Source: Candidatus Effluviviaceae Genus V sp.
GTDB lineage: Bacteria > Joyebacterota > Joyebacteria > Joyebacterales > Joyebacteraceae
Length of the DNA: 35,253 bases
Assembly: GCA_014728125.1 (NCBI GenBank)
Contig: WJMD01000081.1
Location: 1 to 35,253 of the forward strand
Direction: 5' to 3'
This document shows, piece after piece, positions 7,838-17,137 of this stretch (within the stretch, counting starts at the first letter, position 1; each line of letters starts with the position of its first letter). Made by a program: the position numbers and the translations under genes. A model generated the notes under the pieces. That model was not told where the DNA came from. It did no database searches and was given only the letters and a program-made list of their open reading frames with translations.

Positions 7838-10533
7838 GCATCCTCCCCGCCGAGGAGGGCCTCGACGTCACCGGCGACCTCGTCGAGCGCCTCCTCGAGC
7901 TTCGCGGGATCTCCGCCGCCGCCCTGGGCCAGATGCGGCCTGCCGCCGCCCTTTCCTCCGATCCGCTCCGCCGTGCGGCGGATGAGGTCGCCCGCCTTCA
8001 GGCGCCCGGGTTCGGCGAGGTCCTTCGAGACGACGGCGAGCAGCACGGGCCGCCCGTCGCGGACCGTTGCGAGCACGGCCGCACCCGTTCCGAGACGGTC
8101 GCGAAGGGCGTCGGCCTGTGAACGCATCGTCTCGACGTCCGGCGCGTCCGTCAGCGCCGCGACGACGAGCGCTTCCCCGACCTGCCTGGCCTGCTTCAGC
8201 ATGTCGTCGACCGCGTCACCGGCCGATCGACGGCGCTCGGCGGCCAGTTCCTTTCTGAGTGTCGAGAGCTCCTCGTTGAGCGACCTGACCCGCTCCTCAA
8301 GCTCGTCCGGTGAGGTCTTGAGCTCGGCGGCGCTTCGCTGGAGCGTCTCCGCCTCCCGTCGTGCCGTCCGCAGCGCCTCGACGCCGGTCACGGCCTCGAT
8401 CCGCCGGGTTCCAGCGGCCACGCTCGACTCGGAGAGGATGCGCATCAGCCCTATCTCGCCCGTTCTTCTGACGTGCGTTCCTCCGCAGAGCTCGAGGCTG
8501 ATCTCGGCGTCGTTCCCGGCCGAGATGCAGACGACGCGGACCTCCGAGTCGTACTTCTCGTCGAAGAGCGCCATCGCCCCACGTTCCAGGGCCCGATCGA
8601 GCTCCATCGTCTCCGGTGTGACCGGAAGGTCGGCTCTGATCCAGGCGTTGACGAGCGACTCGATGCGGTCGAGCGTCGCCTTGTCGATCTCAGAGTGATG
8701 TGTGAAGTCGAAGCGCAGACGCTCCGGTTCGACCGACGAACCGGACTGGTGGACGTGGTCGCCCAGAACGGAGCGCAGCGCCGACTGCAGCAGGTGGGTC
8801 GCCGTGTGGTTCTTCTCTATGCGGCGACGCCGGCCGAGATCGACGAGCGCCTCGGCCCGCGCGCCGGGAGCGATCGCCTCCGACACGCCCTCCAGGTAGT
8901 GGATGACGTCGTCGCCGCTCCTGTAGACGTTCGTGACGGCAACCGATCTTCCGCCCGGGAGTCGGAGCGTTCCCGCGTCGGCCGCCTGTCCTCCCGCCTC
9001 GGCGTAGAACGGTGTCCTGTCGAGGATGACCTCGAACGAGCCCTCGGACGGTCCGGGTCTCGCGCCGACGATCTCGACCTCTACCGGCTCGGCCGGCATC
9101 GGTTCCTCGTCGAGCTCCGCCACGTCGACCCGGTCGGGAACGAGGCCGTAGCCGACGAACTCCGTCGTCCCGCCCTCTGATCCGCGTGCGCGCCGCCACG
9201 GCCGTCTGCCCGCGTCGCCCTCGAAGGACGACGCGCGGCGTGCGCGCTCGCGCTGGCCCTCCATTGCCCGCCGGAATCCCTCGACGTCGACCGAGAGTCC
9301 CCGTTCGCAGGCCATCTCCTCGGTCAGGTCGAGCGGGAAACCGTACGTGTCGTAGAGACGGAAGGCATCGTCGCCGGTGATCAGGCCGCCGGGGCCGTCG
9401 AGACGCGACACGATCTCCTCGAAGAGGACCGTGCCCGACTCGAGGGTCTCCAGGAAGCGCTCCTCCTCCGAACGCACAACGAGCGCGATGTGCTCGCGCT
9501 TCGCGTCGAGGTGAGGATGCGCGTCCTTCATCGCCTCGATCACCCGTCCGGCGGCCCGATAGATGAACGGCTCGGACGCGCCGAGCGCCAGGCCCCGTCT
9601 CACGGCGCGCCGTATCAGACGGCGCACGACGTAGCCGCGTCCGTCGTTCGCCGGCAGGATGTTCTCGGCGATGGTGAAGACGGCCGATCTGGTGTGGTCG
9701 GCAAGGACGGCGAGCTCCGTCGAGACGGGCGATCTCGGGAGGTCCGTGCCCGTGAGGCGCACGATCTCATCGGCACACGCCGTCACGGCGGGGCGGAAGA
9801 GATCGGTCTCGTGGATCGAGTCGACCCCCTCGATGACGGTCATCAGCCGCTCGAAGCCCATGCCCGTGTCGATACCCGGTCTCGCAAGCGGTTCGCGGCT
9901 GCCGTCGAGGTCCTGGAGATACTGGGGAAAGACGAGGTTCCACACCTCGAAGTAGCGGCTGCAGTCGCAGCCGGGTCTGCAGTCCGGGCGGCCGCAGCCG
10001 GCCTCCTCCCCCATGTCGTAGTGGATCTCGGAGCACGGGCCGCACGGTCCCCAGTCGCCGGCGGGACCCCAGAAGTTGTCCTCGTCGCCGAGCGGGACGA
10101 CGCGGCCTGCGTCGAGCCCGACGTGCTTCTTCCAGATCTCGGCGGCGGCCTCGTCGTCCTTGTAGACCGTCGCCCACAGCCTCTCTGCGGGAAGCCCGAT
10201 GACCTTCGTCAGGAACTCCCACGCCCAGAGGATGGTCTCCTCCTTGAAGTAGTCGCCGAAGGAGAAGTTCCCGAGCATCTCGAAGAACGTGCCGTGATAC
10301 GGTGTGTGGCCGACCTCGTCGAGGTCGGAGAGACGAAGGCAGCGCTGGATCGAGACCGCCCGCCTGTGCGGAGGATTCTCCTGCGTGTAGTACGGCTTGA
10401 ACGGGACCATGCCCGCCGACGTGAAGAGCAGGGTCGGGTCGTCCGCCGGTACGAGCGGCGCGCTCGCCACCACGTCGTGGCCCCGCTCCTCGAAGAAACG
10501 AAGATAGGCGGCGCGGACCTCGCTGGACGTCAT
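7834..10533 (-). CDS. alaS: Alanyl-tRNA synthetase
   Basis: The 899-residue enzyme charges tRNA-Ala. Domain order is complete. The class II catalytic core comes first (LFTSAGMVPFKPYY, HTPYHGTFFEMLGNFSFGDYF, DNFWGPAGDWGPCGPCSEI). A Cys-rich strip follows (CGRPDCRPGCDC) before FEVWNLVF. The editing domain has the zinc ligands HTATH (H576, H580) and CGGTH (C683, H687), and a coiled coil of about 720-770 precedes the C-Ala/DHHA1 region with GGKGGGRPHLAQGGG. Start: ATG at 10533 overlaps the recX stop (ATGA). A cognate tRNA-Ala(CGC) gene lies at 20826. Confidence 0.97.
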   Translation of the reverse strand: MTSSEVRAAYLRFFEERGHDVVASAPLVPADDPTLLFTSAGMVPFKPYYTQENPPHRRAVSIQRCLRLSDLDEVGHTPYHGTFFEMLGNFSFGDYFKEETILWAWEFLTKVIGLPAERLWATVYKDDEAAAEIWKKHVGLDAGRVVPLGDEDNFWGPAGDWGPCGPCSEIHYDMGEEAGCGRPDCRPGCDCSRYFEVWNLVFPQYLQDLDGSREPLARPGIDTGMGFERLMTVIEGVDSIHETDLFRPAVTACADEIVRLTGTDLPRSPVSTELAVLADHTRSAVFTIAENILPANDGRGYVVRRLIRRAVRRGLALGASEPFIYRAAGRVIEAMKDAHPHLDAKREHIALVVRSEEERFLETLESGTVLFEEIVSRLDGPGGLITGDDAFRLYDTYGFPLDLTEEMACERGLSVDVEGFRRAMEGQRERARRASSFEGDAGRRPWRRARGSEGGTTEFVGYGLVPDRVDVAELDEEPMPAEPVEVEIVGARPGPSEGSFEVILDRTPFYAEAGGQAADAGTLRLPGGRSVAVTNVYRSGDDVIHYLEGVSEAIAPGARAEALVDLGRRRRIEKNHTATHLLQSALRSVLGDHVHQSGSSVEPERLRFDFTHHSEIDKATLDRIESLVNAWIRADLPVTPETMELDRALERGAMALFDEKYDSEVRVVCISAGNDAEISLELCGGTHVRRTGEIGLMRILSESSVAAGTRRIEAVTGVEALRTARREAETLQRSAAELKTSPDELEERVRSLNEELSTLRKELAAERRRSAGDAVDDMLKQARQVGEALVVAALTDAPDVETMRSQADALRDRLGTGAAVLATVRDGRPVLLAVVSKDLAEPGRLKAGDLIRRTAERIGGKGGGRPHLAQGGGGDPAKLEEALDEVAGDVEALLGGEDA

Positions 10534-11030
10534 GCTGTGGGTTCCTCCTCCGCTTCAGGAAGCTCGTGGACCACCGTGTTCGCGACCTCCCGGGAGAAGC
10601 CTCGTCCGAGCAGGAAGCGCATCAGGCGCGCGCGTTCCTTCGTGGTGAGCCCGCGGCCTCGGGTCTTCCTGTCGGCTGCCGCTCTGGCGAGGGCGAGCTC
10701 GGTCTCTCCGGTGTAGGTCTCGTCGATCGTCTCCTCGACAAGGTCGCGCGCGACGCCCTTCCTGAGAAGCTCGTGCCGCAGCCGCGCGGGACCGACGGGC
10801 CGAAGCCGCGCCCTTTCGTCGGCCCACGCCTTCGCAAAGGAACGGTCGTCGATGAGACCGACGGCCTCGAGGTCATCGAGGACCGCCGAGACCGTCGTCT
10901 CGTCGTACGACTTCCTCGCGAGTCTGAGCTCGAGCTCGCGTCGGCTGCGAGCGCGCACCGAGAGCAGGCGGAGCGCCGCCTCGCGGGCCCGCGCGGCCGC
11001 ATCGGTGCCGGCTTCCCGGCCGTTCGTCAC
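10530..11030 (-). CDS. recX: RecA regulatory protein RecX
   Basis: RecX binds RecA filaments and modulates their growth. The 166-residue product is rich in Arg and has the three-helix repeats typical of the family: [46 protein letters not shown] and [20 protein letters not shown]. Length is normal. Start: GTG at 11030 overlaps the recA stop (GTGA). Direct coupling to recA is the usual arrangement and supports the call. Confidence 0.93.
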   Translation of the reverse strand: MTNGREAGTDAAARAREAALRLLSVRARSRRELELRLARKSYDETTVSAVLDDLEAVGLIDDRSFAKAWADERARLRPVGPARLRHELLRKGVARDLVEETIDETYTGETELALARAAADRKTRGRGLTTKERARLMRFLLGRGFSREVANTVVHELPEAEEEPTA

Positions 11031-12088
11031 TTCGCAACCTGCGCAGCGGCCTCGGCCTTCTCGTCCTCCTTTTCGGGAGGAGCTTTCTCGCCGCTCAGAC
11101 CGGCGGCCTGACGGACCTCTGCCATGAGCCGCTCCCGGACGTCGTCGTTCTCCTCGAGGAAGGTCCGGGCGTTCTCGCGGCCCTGTCCCAGCTGAAGGTC
11201 ACCGTAGCTGAACCAGGTACCCTTCTGGGTCACGATGTCATAGTCGAGCCCGAGGTCGATCAGGTCGCCCTCGAGCGAGATGCCGCGGCCGTACATGATG
11301 TCGAACTCGGCCACTCTGAACGGCGGCGCGACCTTGTTCTTGACCACCTTGACCTTCGTCCGGTTCCCGACGATCGCGTCGCCGCTCTTGAGCGAGCCGA
11401 TGCGGCGGATGTCGAGCCGGGTGCTGGCGTAGAACTTGAGCGCCCGTCCTCCGGAGGTCGTCTCGGGGTTCCCGAACATGACGCCGATCTTCATCCTGAT
11501 CTGGTTGATGAAGAGGACGCACGTCTTCGAGCGCGAGATGGAGCCGGCGAGCTTCCTCAGGGCCTGCGACATCAGGCGCGCCTGGAGACCGACGTGCGAG
11601 TCGCCCATCTCCCCCTCGATCTCGGCCTTCGGCACGAGCGCGGCGACCGAGTCGACGACAACGATGTCGACCGCCCCGCTCCTCACCAGCATGTCGGTGA
11701 TCTCGAGCGCCTGCTCTCCCGTGTCCGGCTGCGAGATCAGGAGGTTGTCGGTGTCGACGCCGAGGTTCCGGGCGTATCCGGGATCGAGCGCGTGCTCCGC
11801 GTCGATGAAAGCGGCGACGCCGTCGAGCTTCTGGGTGTTCGCCACGATCGAGAGCGCGAGCGTCGTCTTCCCCGACGATTCGGGGCCGTACACCTCCACC
11901 ACCCGCCCCCGCGGAACACCGCCGATGCCGAGCGCGATGTCGAGCGAGAGCGATCCGGTCGGGATCGCGGACACGCCCTTCGACACCTCGTCGGCGCCGA
12001 GCCGCATGATGGAGCCCTTGCCGAACTGCTTCTCGATCTGCGAGACCGCGAGATCGAGCGCCTTGGCCTTCTCCTTCTTCTCTGCCAT
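11027..12088 (-). CDS. recA: Recombinase RecA
   Basis: RecA is the strand-exchange ATPase of homologous recombination. The 353-residue product has [10 protein letters not shown], Walker [10 protein letters not shown] (68-76), [11 protein letters not shown], the Walker B region [14 protein letters not shown], loop regions [20 protein letters not shown] and [20 protein letters not shown], and a charged C-terminal tail ([17 protein letters not shown]). Start: ATG at 12088 with GGAGG upstream. It follows thpR by 37 bases. I see no promoter and no recognisable LexA box in that gap, so recA seems to be transcribed from further upstream (pgpA-cinA-thpR). Confidence 0.99.
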   Translation of the reverse strand: MAEKKEKAKALDLAVSQIEKQFGKGSIMRLGADEVSKGVSAIPTGSLSLDIALGIGGVPRGRVVEVYGPESSGKTTLALSIVANTQKLDGVAAFIDAEHALDPGYARNLGVDTDNLLISQPDTGEQALEITDMLVRSGAVDIVVVDSVAALVPKAEIEGEMGDSHVGLQARLMSQALRKLAGSISRSKTCVLFINQIRMKIGVMFGNPETTSGGRALKFYASTRLDIRRIGSLKSGDAIVGNRTKVKVVKNKVAPPFRVAEFDIMYGRGISLEGDLIDLGLDYDIVTQKGTWFSYGDLQLGQGRENARTFLEENDDVRERLMAEVRQAAGLSGEKAPPEKEDEKAEAAAQVAK

Positions 12089-12125
12089 GCTGTGGTCCTC
12101 CGACTCTCCTCGTGGTGCGTGACTC

Positions 12126-12707
12126 TCACGTTCCGGGGGCGTCGCCGCCCCCCGTCAGGGGAAGATGTTCGAGCGCCTCATGCAGAGCACCGCCCGGTCG
12201 GAGCGTGCTCCGCATCAGAAGGAGCTCGTTCGAGGGGACCGACAACGCCGGAATCTCGACGTCCGCCATGTGCCGCTCGAGCCCGGCGGCGTCGCTCGCC
12301 CGCCTCACCCGTCCGAGCGTGATGTGCGGACGGAACCGCCGTCGGTCCGGCGAGTATCCCAGGGGTCTGAGCTCCGCGTCGATCTCCCGCTTCAGCTCGA
12401 AGAGCTCGTCGGGCGCGTCGACGCCCGCCCAGATGACGCGCGGGCGACGCGGCGAGGGGAACGCTCCGAGTCCGCGAATGCTCCACTCGAAGGGACGCAC
12501 GTTCGAGGCGGCCTCTCTCAGGGCCCCGCCGATCGACGCGACAAGTGCTTCGTCGGTGTCACCGAGGAACGCCAGTGTCAGGTGGATCGTCCCCGGGCGC
12601 GCCCATGATGCGCGGACGCCGCGGGACCTGAGGTCCCCGACGACGGTCAGTATGCCGTCTTTGACTTCCGGTGGCAACTCCAAAGCCACGAAGAGACGAA
12701 GGTCCAC
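12126..12707 (-). CDS. thpR: RNA 2',3'-cyclic phosphodiesterase (2H family)
   Basis: The 193-residue product carries the two HxTx motifs of 2H phosphoesterases: IHLTLAFLG (about 41-49) and [10 protein letters not shown] (about 127-136), in the ThpR/LigT context ([12 protein letters not shown] at the N-terminus, [18 protein letters not shown]). These enzymes hydrolyse 2',3'-cyclic phosphates on RNA ends. Start: GTG at 12707 with GGGAG five bases upstream, 9 bases after the cinA stop. A place between cinA and recA is common for this family. Confidence 0.93.
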   Translation of the reverse strand: MDLRLFVALELPPEVKDGILTVVGDLRSRGVRASWARPGTIHLTLAFLGDTDEALVASIGGALREAASNVRPFEWSIRGLGAFPSPRRPRVIWAGVDAPDELFELKREIDAELRPLGYSPDRRRFRPHITLGRVRRASDAAGLERHMADVEIPALSVPSNELLLMRSTLRPGGALHEALEHLPLTGGGDAPGT

Positions 12708-12716
12708 GCCGACTCC

Positions 12717-13955
12717 CTAACCTCCCGCCAGACGTAGTCTCACGGCATCGAGGGCGGCCTGCTCGGCCTGCCTGCGGACGGCGTCCCGGTCGCCGGCGAA
12801 GAGGGCGCTCCCGGCCGTCGTGTCCCCGAGTCCGGCGATGCCGAGCCAGACGAGCCCGACGGGCTTGTCGTCGGTTCCTCCTCCGGGGCCCGCGATGCCG
12901 GTGATGCTCAGGCCTATGTCCGACCGGCACCGCTTGAGGACGCCGTCGGCCATCTCGACGGCCGTCTCCTCCGAGACCGCACCGTGCGTCCTGAGGGTCC
13001 CGGCCCTGACACCGAGCACCCGCTTCTTGATGTCGTTGGAATATGCGATAACGCCGCCGGCGAAGTAGTCCGAGCTCCCGGGGACCGACGTGATCCGTCG
13101 TCCCACGCCTCCCCCGGTGCACGACTCCGCGACGGCGAGCGATCGGCGCTGCATCGTCAGAAGATAGCCCACGACCTCCTCGAGGCTCTGGGCTTCGCGC
13201 GCGTAGACGGCGTCGCCGATGAGCTCCGCCAGCCGGTCGGCAGCCCTGTCGGCGGTCTGCCTGGCTGCTCCGGGCGAATCGCCCCTGCCGACGATCCGGA
13301 CCTCGACGCCGAGGATCGACGGCAGGAAGGAGATCTCGGTCCGGGCGAGACGTCGCGCTACCTTCTCGACCCGCGAGGCGATCTCCGACTCAGGGAGGCC
13401 GGTCGTGCGGAGCACGCGCTCCGCCTCGAGGCGCCGGTGACCCCGTCCCTCGAGAAACGGGGCCACGTACTCCCTGAGCATGGCGTTCATCTCGGCCGGC
13501 ACGCCCGGCATGAGGAAGACGGTGGTTCCCTTGCTCTCGAGAGCGAAGCCCGGTGCGGTGCCCACGCGGTTCGGGATGATCCGTGCTCCCTCGGGGACCA
13601 TGGCCTGCGAGACGTTGATCTCCGGCATCGTGAGACCCCGCTCCTCGAAGCGGCTTCTCACGTCCGAGAGCACGCTCTCATCGAGCACGAGCTTGCTGCC
13701 GAAGACCCTCGCAGCTATCTGCTTCGTTCGGTCGTCGGAGGTCGGTCCCAGACCGCCGGTCGTCAGGACCAGATCGGCGCGCTCGATAGCCTCGCGCAGG
13801 GCGGCCTCGACGTCGTCGGGCTCATCGGGAACGAGCGTGGTGCGCGAGACGGGTATCCCGAGGCCGCGGAGGGTCTTTGCTATGCGGGCGCCGTTCGTGT
13901 CGCTCCGCGTGCCGTCGACCAGCTCGTTTCCGATGATCAGGAGCTCGGCTGTCAC
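12717..13955 (-). CDS. cinA: CinA-like protein: nucleotide-processing domain plus NMN amidohydrolase (PncC) domain
   Basis: CinA has an N-terminal MoaB-like domain and a C-terminal nicotinamide-mononucleotide deamidase domain that recycles NAD breakdown products. The N-terminus reads TAELLIIGNELVDG, then DLVLTTGGLGPTSDD and FLMPGVPAEM. The C-terminal PncC motif is VAESCTGGGVGRRITSVPGS, followed by IAYSNDIKKRVLGV and SITGIAGPGGGT. I choose GTG 13955 (412 residues) because GGAGG lies eight bases upstream and it gives the usual N-terminus; an upstream GTG at 13970 would add five residues. It starts four bases after the pgpA stop. Proximity to recA matches many bacteria. Confidence 0.95.
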   Translation of the reverse strand: MTAELLIIGNELVDGTRSDTNGARIAKTLRGLGIPVSRTTLVPDEPDDVEAALREAIERADLVLTTGGLGPTSDDRTKQIAARVFGSKLVLDESVLSDVRSRFEERGLTMPEINVSQAMVPEGARIIPNRVGTAPGFALESKGTTVFLMPGVPAEMNAMLREYVAPFLEGRGHRRLEAERVLRTTGLPESEIASRVEKVARRLARTEISFLPSILGVEVRIVGRGDSPGAARQTADRAADRLAELIGDAVYAREAQSLEEVVGYLLTMQRRSLAVAESCTGGGVGRRITSVPGSSDYFAGGVIAYSNDIKKRVLGVRAGTLRTHGAVSEETAVEMADGVLKRCRSDIGLSITGIAGPGGGTDDKPVGLVWLGIAGLGDTTAGSALFAGDRDAVRRQAEQAALDAVRLRLAGG

Positions 13956-13959
13956 GGTC

Positions 13960-14445
13960 TCAACCTCCACGGACGAGCAGCATGAGCCGGACGAGCAGGT
14001 TCGCGTAGACCCCGGCGACCAGATCGTCCGTCACGATACCGAGACCGCCCGGCAGCGACTCCGCCCGTCGGGCGGGAAAGGGCTTCACGACGTCGAGTAC
14101 CCTGAAGAGCAGGAATGCGGCCACGGCGACGAGCAGCGTCTTCGGGAGGAGGAAAATGGCCACGAGATACCCCGCAAACTCGTCGACGACGATCCGCGAC
14201 GCGTCGTGGCCGTAGACGGCCTGGGCGCGGTCGGAGGCCCAGACGGCGAGCGCCGCGAAGGCCGCGAGCGAGACCGCGTGGGCCGCGATGTTGAGCATGG
14301 GGTCCGCCGCCGTCGTCTCAGGCACGAGGAACCACGCGAGGACGGCGCACAGGAAGGAACCGGCCGTCCCCGGTGCAACGGGGGAATAGCCTGAGCCGAG
14401 GCCCGTCGCGACCAGACGGGCCGTGAGCCCGAGCCTCTCAGTCAC
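13960..14445 (-). CDS. pgpA: Phosphatidylglycerophosphatase A
   Basis: PgpA dephosphorylates phosphatidylglycerol phosphate in membrane phospholipid synthesis. The 161-residue product has GLGSGYSPVAPGTAGS at the N-terminus, RIVVDEFAGYLVAIFLLP in the middle and FRVLDVVKPFPARRAESLPGGLGIVTDDLVAGVYANL, all PgpA hallmarks (conserved Asp/Glu and PGGxGIVxDD). Three or four hydrophobic segments fit a membrane protein. Start: GTG at 14445 with AAGGAG about ten bases upstream. It is the first gene after the por-operon terminator, but I see no convincing promoter just upstream. Confidence 0.94.
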   Translation of the reverse strand: MTERLGLTARLVATGLGSGYSPVAPGTAGSFLCAVLAWFLVPETTAADPMLNIAAHAVSLAAFAALAVWASDRAQAVYGHDASRIVVDEFAGYLVAIFLLPKTLLVAVAAFLLFRVLDVVKPFPARRAESLPGGLGIVTDDLVAGVYANLLVRLMLLVRGG

Positions 14446-14532
14446 GCGTGCTCGCTCCTTTCGTCGGCAAGCCGCTCAGGCCGTGCGGCCGCTCGAGCGG
14501 ACCGCCGGTGGACCTGAGGCCACAAGAACGAA

Positions 14533-14567
14533 GCCGACAGGGCCCGGGTGCCCGGGGCCCTGTCGGC
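14533..14567 (-). terminator. Strong hairpin downstream of porB
   Basis: An inverted repeat pairs 14533-14548 with 14551-14567: 16 base pairs with one bulged G and a tiny loop. It starts about 80 bases after the porB stop. On the minus strand the stem is followed by TTCGTTCTTG, a moderately T-rich tail. It probably ends the por transcript, and insulates pgpA. Confidence 0.7.
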
Positions 14568-14646
14568 CGGATCCTCCACAAGCAGGAGCTTCGCGCCATG
14601 CGTGACGAACTCCCCTGCCCCGTCTGTCGACAGGCCGTGCCTCGCG

Positions 14647-15585
14647 TCAGGAGGCCTCGGACCGGGTCATCTCCTCACGCTTCAGGAGCCAGTCCCAGTT
14701 CTCGTCGACCTGCGACTGGATGTCGTCGATGATGTGCTTGTTCTCTTCCTTGAAGAGATGCCTGAAACGCCCCTGCTTCTTCAACCACTCGGCGACCGGC
14801 TTCTTCTCCTTCGGCTTGCGCGTCACGCGGAAGACGCCGTTCTCGACCTCGTAGAGAGGCCAGAAGCACGTGTCGACGGCGAGGCGTGCTATCTCCATGG
14901 ACTCCTCCATGGGATAGCGCCACCCGCGCGTGCAGGGCGCCAGCACGTTCATGAAGGCCGGTCCCTCGATGGTCAGGGCCTTCTCGACCTTGTCCGAGAG
15001 GTCCTTGGGGTACCCGGCGGTCGCCTGACCGACGTACGGGATGTTGTGCGCGATCATGATGTCGGTCAGCGCCTTGGCATACTCCTGCTTGCCGGGTCGC
15101 ACCTTCCCCACGGGCGTGGTCGAGGTGGCCGTGCCCTTCGGCGTGCCGCCGGAGCGCTGGATGCCCGTGTTCATGTACGCCTCGTTGTCGTAGCAGACGT
15201 ACAGCATGTTATGGCCGCGCTCCATGGCGCCCGAGAGGGACTGCAGACCGATGTCGTACGTGCCGCCGTCGCCGCCGAACGCGATGAACTTGATGTCCTT
15301 GTCCACCTTACCCTGGCGCCTGAGCGACTGGTAGGCCGCCTCCGCGCCGCTGATCGTCGCGGCGGAGTTCTCGAACGCATTGTGGATGAACGGCGTTCTC
15401 CACGCCGTGTACGGGTAGATCGATGTCACAACCTCCACACAGCCCGTCGCGCACCCGCACACCGTGTCCTTCCCGGCTGTCAGGAGGATCTGTCTGATGG
15501 CCGTCATCGGCAGACACCCGGCGCACGCCCGGTGTCCGGGAGCCATCATCTCTTCCCGTCCCGCAAGCTGCTTGACTCCTGGCAT
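14647..15585 (-). CDS. porB: Pyruvate:ferredoxin oxidoreductase, beta subunit (TPP-binding)
   Basis: PorB binds thiamine diphosphate and the proximal 4Fe-4S cluster. The 312-residue product has C21-x2-C24 (RACAGCLPM), a Cys-rich TVCGCATGCVEV segment (43-49), and the TPP/Mg motif GGDGGTYDIG (about 104-113) leading to YVCYDNEAYMNTG and TPVGK. Cluster ligands and TPP motif are all present. Start: ATG at 15585 with AGGAGG seven bases upstream, 11 bases after the porA stop. It is the last gene of the porGDAB unit, before the hairpin at 14533. A related 2-oxoacid:ferredoxin oxidoreductase specificity cannot be excluded. Confidence 0.94.
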   Translation of the reverse strand: MPGVKQLAGREEMMAPGHRACAGCLPMTAIRQILLTAGKDTVCGCATGCVEVVTSIYPYTAWRTPFIHNAFENSAATISGAEAAYQSLRRQGKVDKDIKFIAFGGDGGTYDIGLQSLSGAMERGHNMLYVCYDNEAYMNTGIQRSGGTPKGTATSTTPVGKVRPGKQEYAKALTDIMIAHNIPYVGQATAGYPKDLSDKVEKALTIEGPAFMNVLAPCTRGWRYPMEESMEIARLAVDTCFWPLYEVENGVFRVTRKPKEKKPVAEWLKKQGRFRHLFKEENKHIIDDIQSQVDENWDWLLKREEMTRSEAS

Positions 15586-15596
15586 CGTGACTCCTC

Positions 15597-16781
15597 CTAG
15601 CCTCTCAGTCCCACGTAGCGGATGTTCTGGTCGGGCGTCCGGCCCGCGTCTGCCACCGGCTTCAGCTCCTCGAAGACGCCGCGGATGTGCTCGCGGTTGA
15701 TGTCGCGGCCTCCGAGGCCGTAGATGAAGTCGACGACCGGCGGCGTCTTCCCGCCCCCGTAGAGAGCCGACTTGACCTCCTTGTGGACCGGTCCTCCCGG
15801 CGCGCCGAACGACACGGAGCGGTCGAGGATGCCGACCGCCTTCGCGCCGGAGAGCGCCGCGGCGACCGCCTCTTCGTCGAACGGGCGGAAGGCGCGGATC
15901 TTGAGAAGACCGACCGCCTCACCCTCGTCCCTCAGCTCATCGACGACCACCTTCGAGGTGCCGCAGGTCGATCCGAGAGCCACGATGATGCGCTCCGCGT
16001 CGTCGGTGCGGTACGCCTCGATCAGCCCGTACGATCGTCCCGAGAGCTTCCCGTAGGCTTCTCCGATCTCCTTGATGACCCTCGGCGCGTGGTTCATGCC
16101 CTCGATCTGCTGCCGCTTGTGCTCGAAGTAGTAGTCCTGCAGGTCGAGCGGTCCGTAGGTCACCGGATCGTCAGTGTTGAGGAGGGAGTAGTTCGGCGTC
16201 CAGGTGCCGACCCACTCGCGTGCTTCGCCGTCCTCGAGGGCATCGAGGACCTCGGCCGTGTGGCTGATGATGAACCCGTCGAACGTCACCATCGCCGGAA
16301 GCAGGACGTCCGGATGCTCGGCGATACGGATCGCCTGCAGGATGTTGTCGTAGACCTCCTGAGCGCTCTCCGAGTAGAGCTGGATCCAGCCGGAGTCGCG
16401 GCACCCCATGGTGTCCGAATGGTCGCAGTGGATGTTGATCGGGCCCGACAGGGCGCGGTTGATGACCGGCATGACGATCGGGAGCCGACAGGAGGCTGCG
16501 ATGTAGACGATCTCCCACATGAGCGCCAGCCCGTTCGCCGACGTGGCCGTCATGGCTCTGGCGCCCGCGGCCGCCGCGCCGACCGACGCGCTCATCGCGC
16601 TGTGCTCGGACTCGACCAGGACGAACTCGGACTTCACGTCGCCGTCCGCCACGTGTTCCGCGAACTTGTGCATCAGCTCGGTCTGCGGTGTGATCGGGAA
16701 CGCCGCCACGACGTCCGGGTCGATCTGACGCATCGCCTCCGCGCCGGCGTCGTTGCCCGTGAGTGTCAGTCTTCTGCTCAC
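15597..16781 (-). CDS. porA: Pyruvate:ferredoxin oxidoreductase, alpha subunit
   Basis: PorA forms the pyruvate/TPP active site with PorB; the complex oxidises pyruvate with CoA to acetyl-CoA, CO2 and reduced ferredoxin, or runs in reverse. The 394-residue product has LTGNDAGAEAM, the conserved FPITPQTELMHKF, EHSAMSASVGAAAAGARAMTATSANGLALM and the HCDHSDTMGCRDSGWIQLY region, then the transketolase C-domain (RAFRPFDEEAV, DRSVSFGAPGG). Start: GTG at 16781 with a purine-rich AAAGGGG some ten bases upstream. The open frame further upstream to 17342 belongs to the wrong frame over porD and porG. Confidence 0.94.
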   Translation of the reverse strand: MSRRLTLTGNDAGAEAMRQIDPDVVAAFPITPQTELMHKFAEHVADGDVKSEFVLVESEHSAMSASVGAAAAGARAMTATSANGLALMWEIVYIAASCRLPIVMPVINRALSGPINIHCDHSDTMGCRDSGWIQLYSESAQEVYDNILQAIRIAEHPDVLLPAMVTFDGFIISHTAEVLDALEDGEAREWVGTWTPNYSLLNTDDPVTYGPLDLQDYYFEHKRQQIEGMNHAPRVIKEIGEAYGKLSGRSYGLIEAYRTDDAERIIVALGSTCGTSKVVVDELRDEGEAVGLLKIRAFRPFDEEAVAAALSGAKAVGILDRSVSFGAPGGPVHKEVKSALYGGGKTPPVVDFIYGLGGRDINREHIRGVFEELKPVADAGRTPDQNIRYVGLRG

Positions 16782-16837
16782 TGGGTGAAACCCCTTTCCT
16801 CGTTCGCTCGAGAGCCTCCAGCAGCAAGGCGCCGGCG

Positions 16838-17137
16838 CTAGGCTTCCTCGTCGCCGGAATCGAGCTTCATCTCGATGGCCTTCGGGTCCACGGGGCACTC
16901 GAAGGAGCAGATCCCGCAGCCCTTGCAGTGCTCGTAGTCGATGCCCGTCACCTTGCCCTCGCTCAGGACGATCGAGGCGTCCGGGCACGCGATCCAGCAT
17001 CTGAGGCAGTGAATGCAGCGGTCGGCGAACCAGTGCGGCTTGTACGTCCGCCACGAACCGGTCTCGTAGGTCGCCGCGTTCCCGGCCTCCTCGATGACGC
17101 CGGCGATCGGTATCTCCTTCCAGGTCTTCTCTCTCAT
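16838..17137 (-). CDS. porD: Pyruvate:ferredoxin oxidoreductase, delta subunit (2x[4Fe-4S] ferredoxin)
   Basis: The 99-residue ferredoxin-like subunit has two cluster motifs, CIHCLRCWIACP and CKGCGICSFECP, each CxxCxxCxxxCP, and the preceding TGSWRTYKPHW typical of PorD. It passes electrons from PorB to external ferredoxin. Start: ATG at 17137 overlaps the porG stop (ATGA). The gap to porA is 56 bases. Confidence 0.95.
   Translation of the reverse strand: MREKTWKEIPIAGVIEEAGNAATYETGSWRTYKPHWFADRCIHCLRCWIACPDASIVLSEGKVTGIDYEHCKGCGICSFECPVDPKAIEMKLDSGDEEA

Noticed and set aside
12089-12125. SOS box before recA
   Set aside because: No CTG-N10-CAG or GAAC-N4-GTTC type palindrome is present in the gap.
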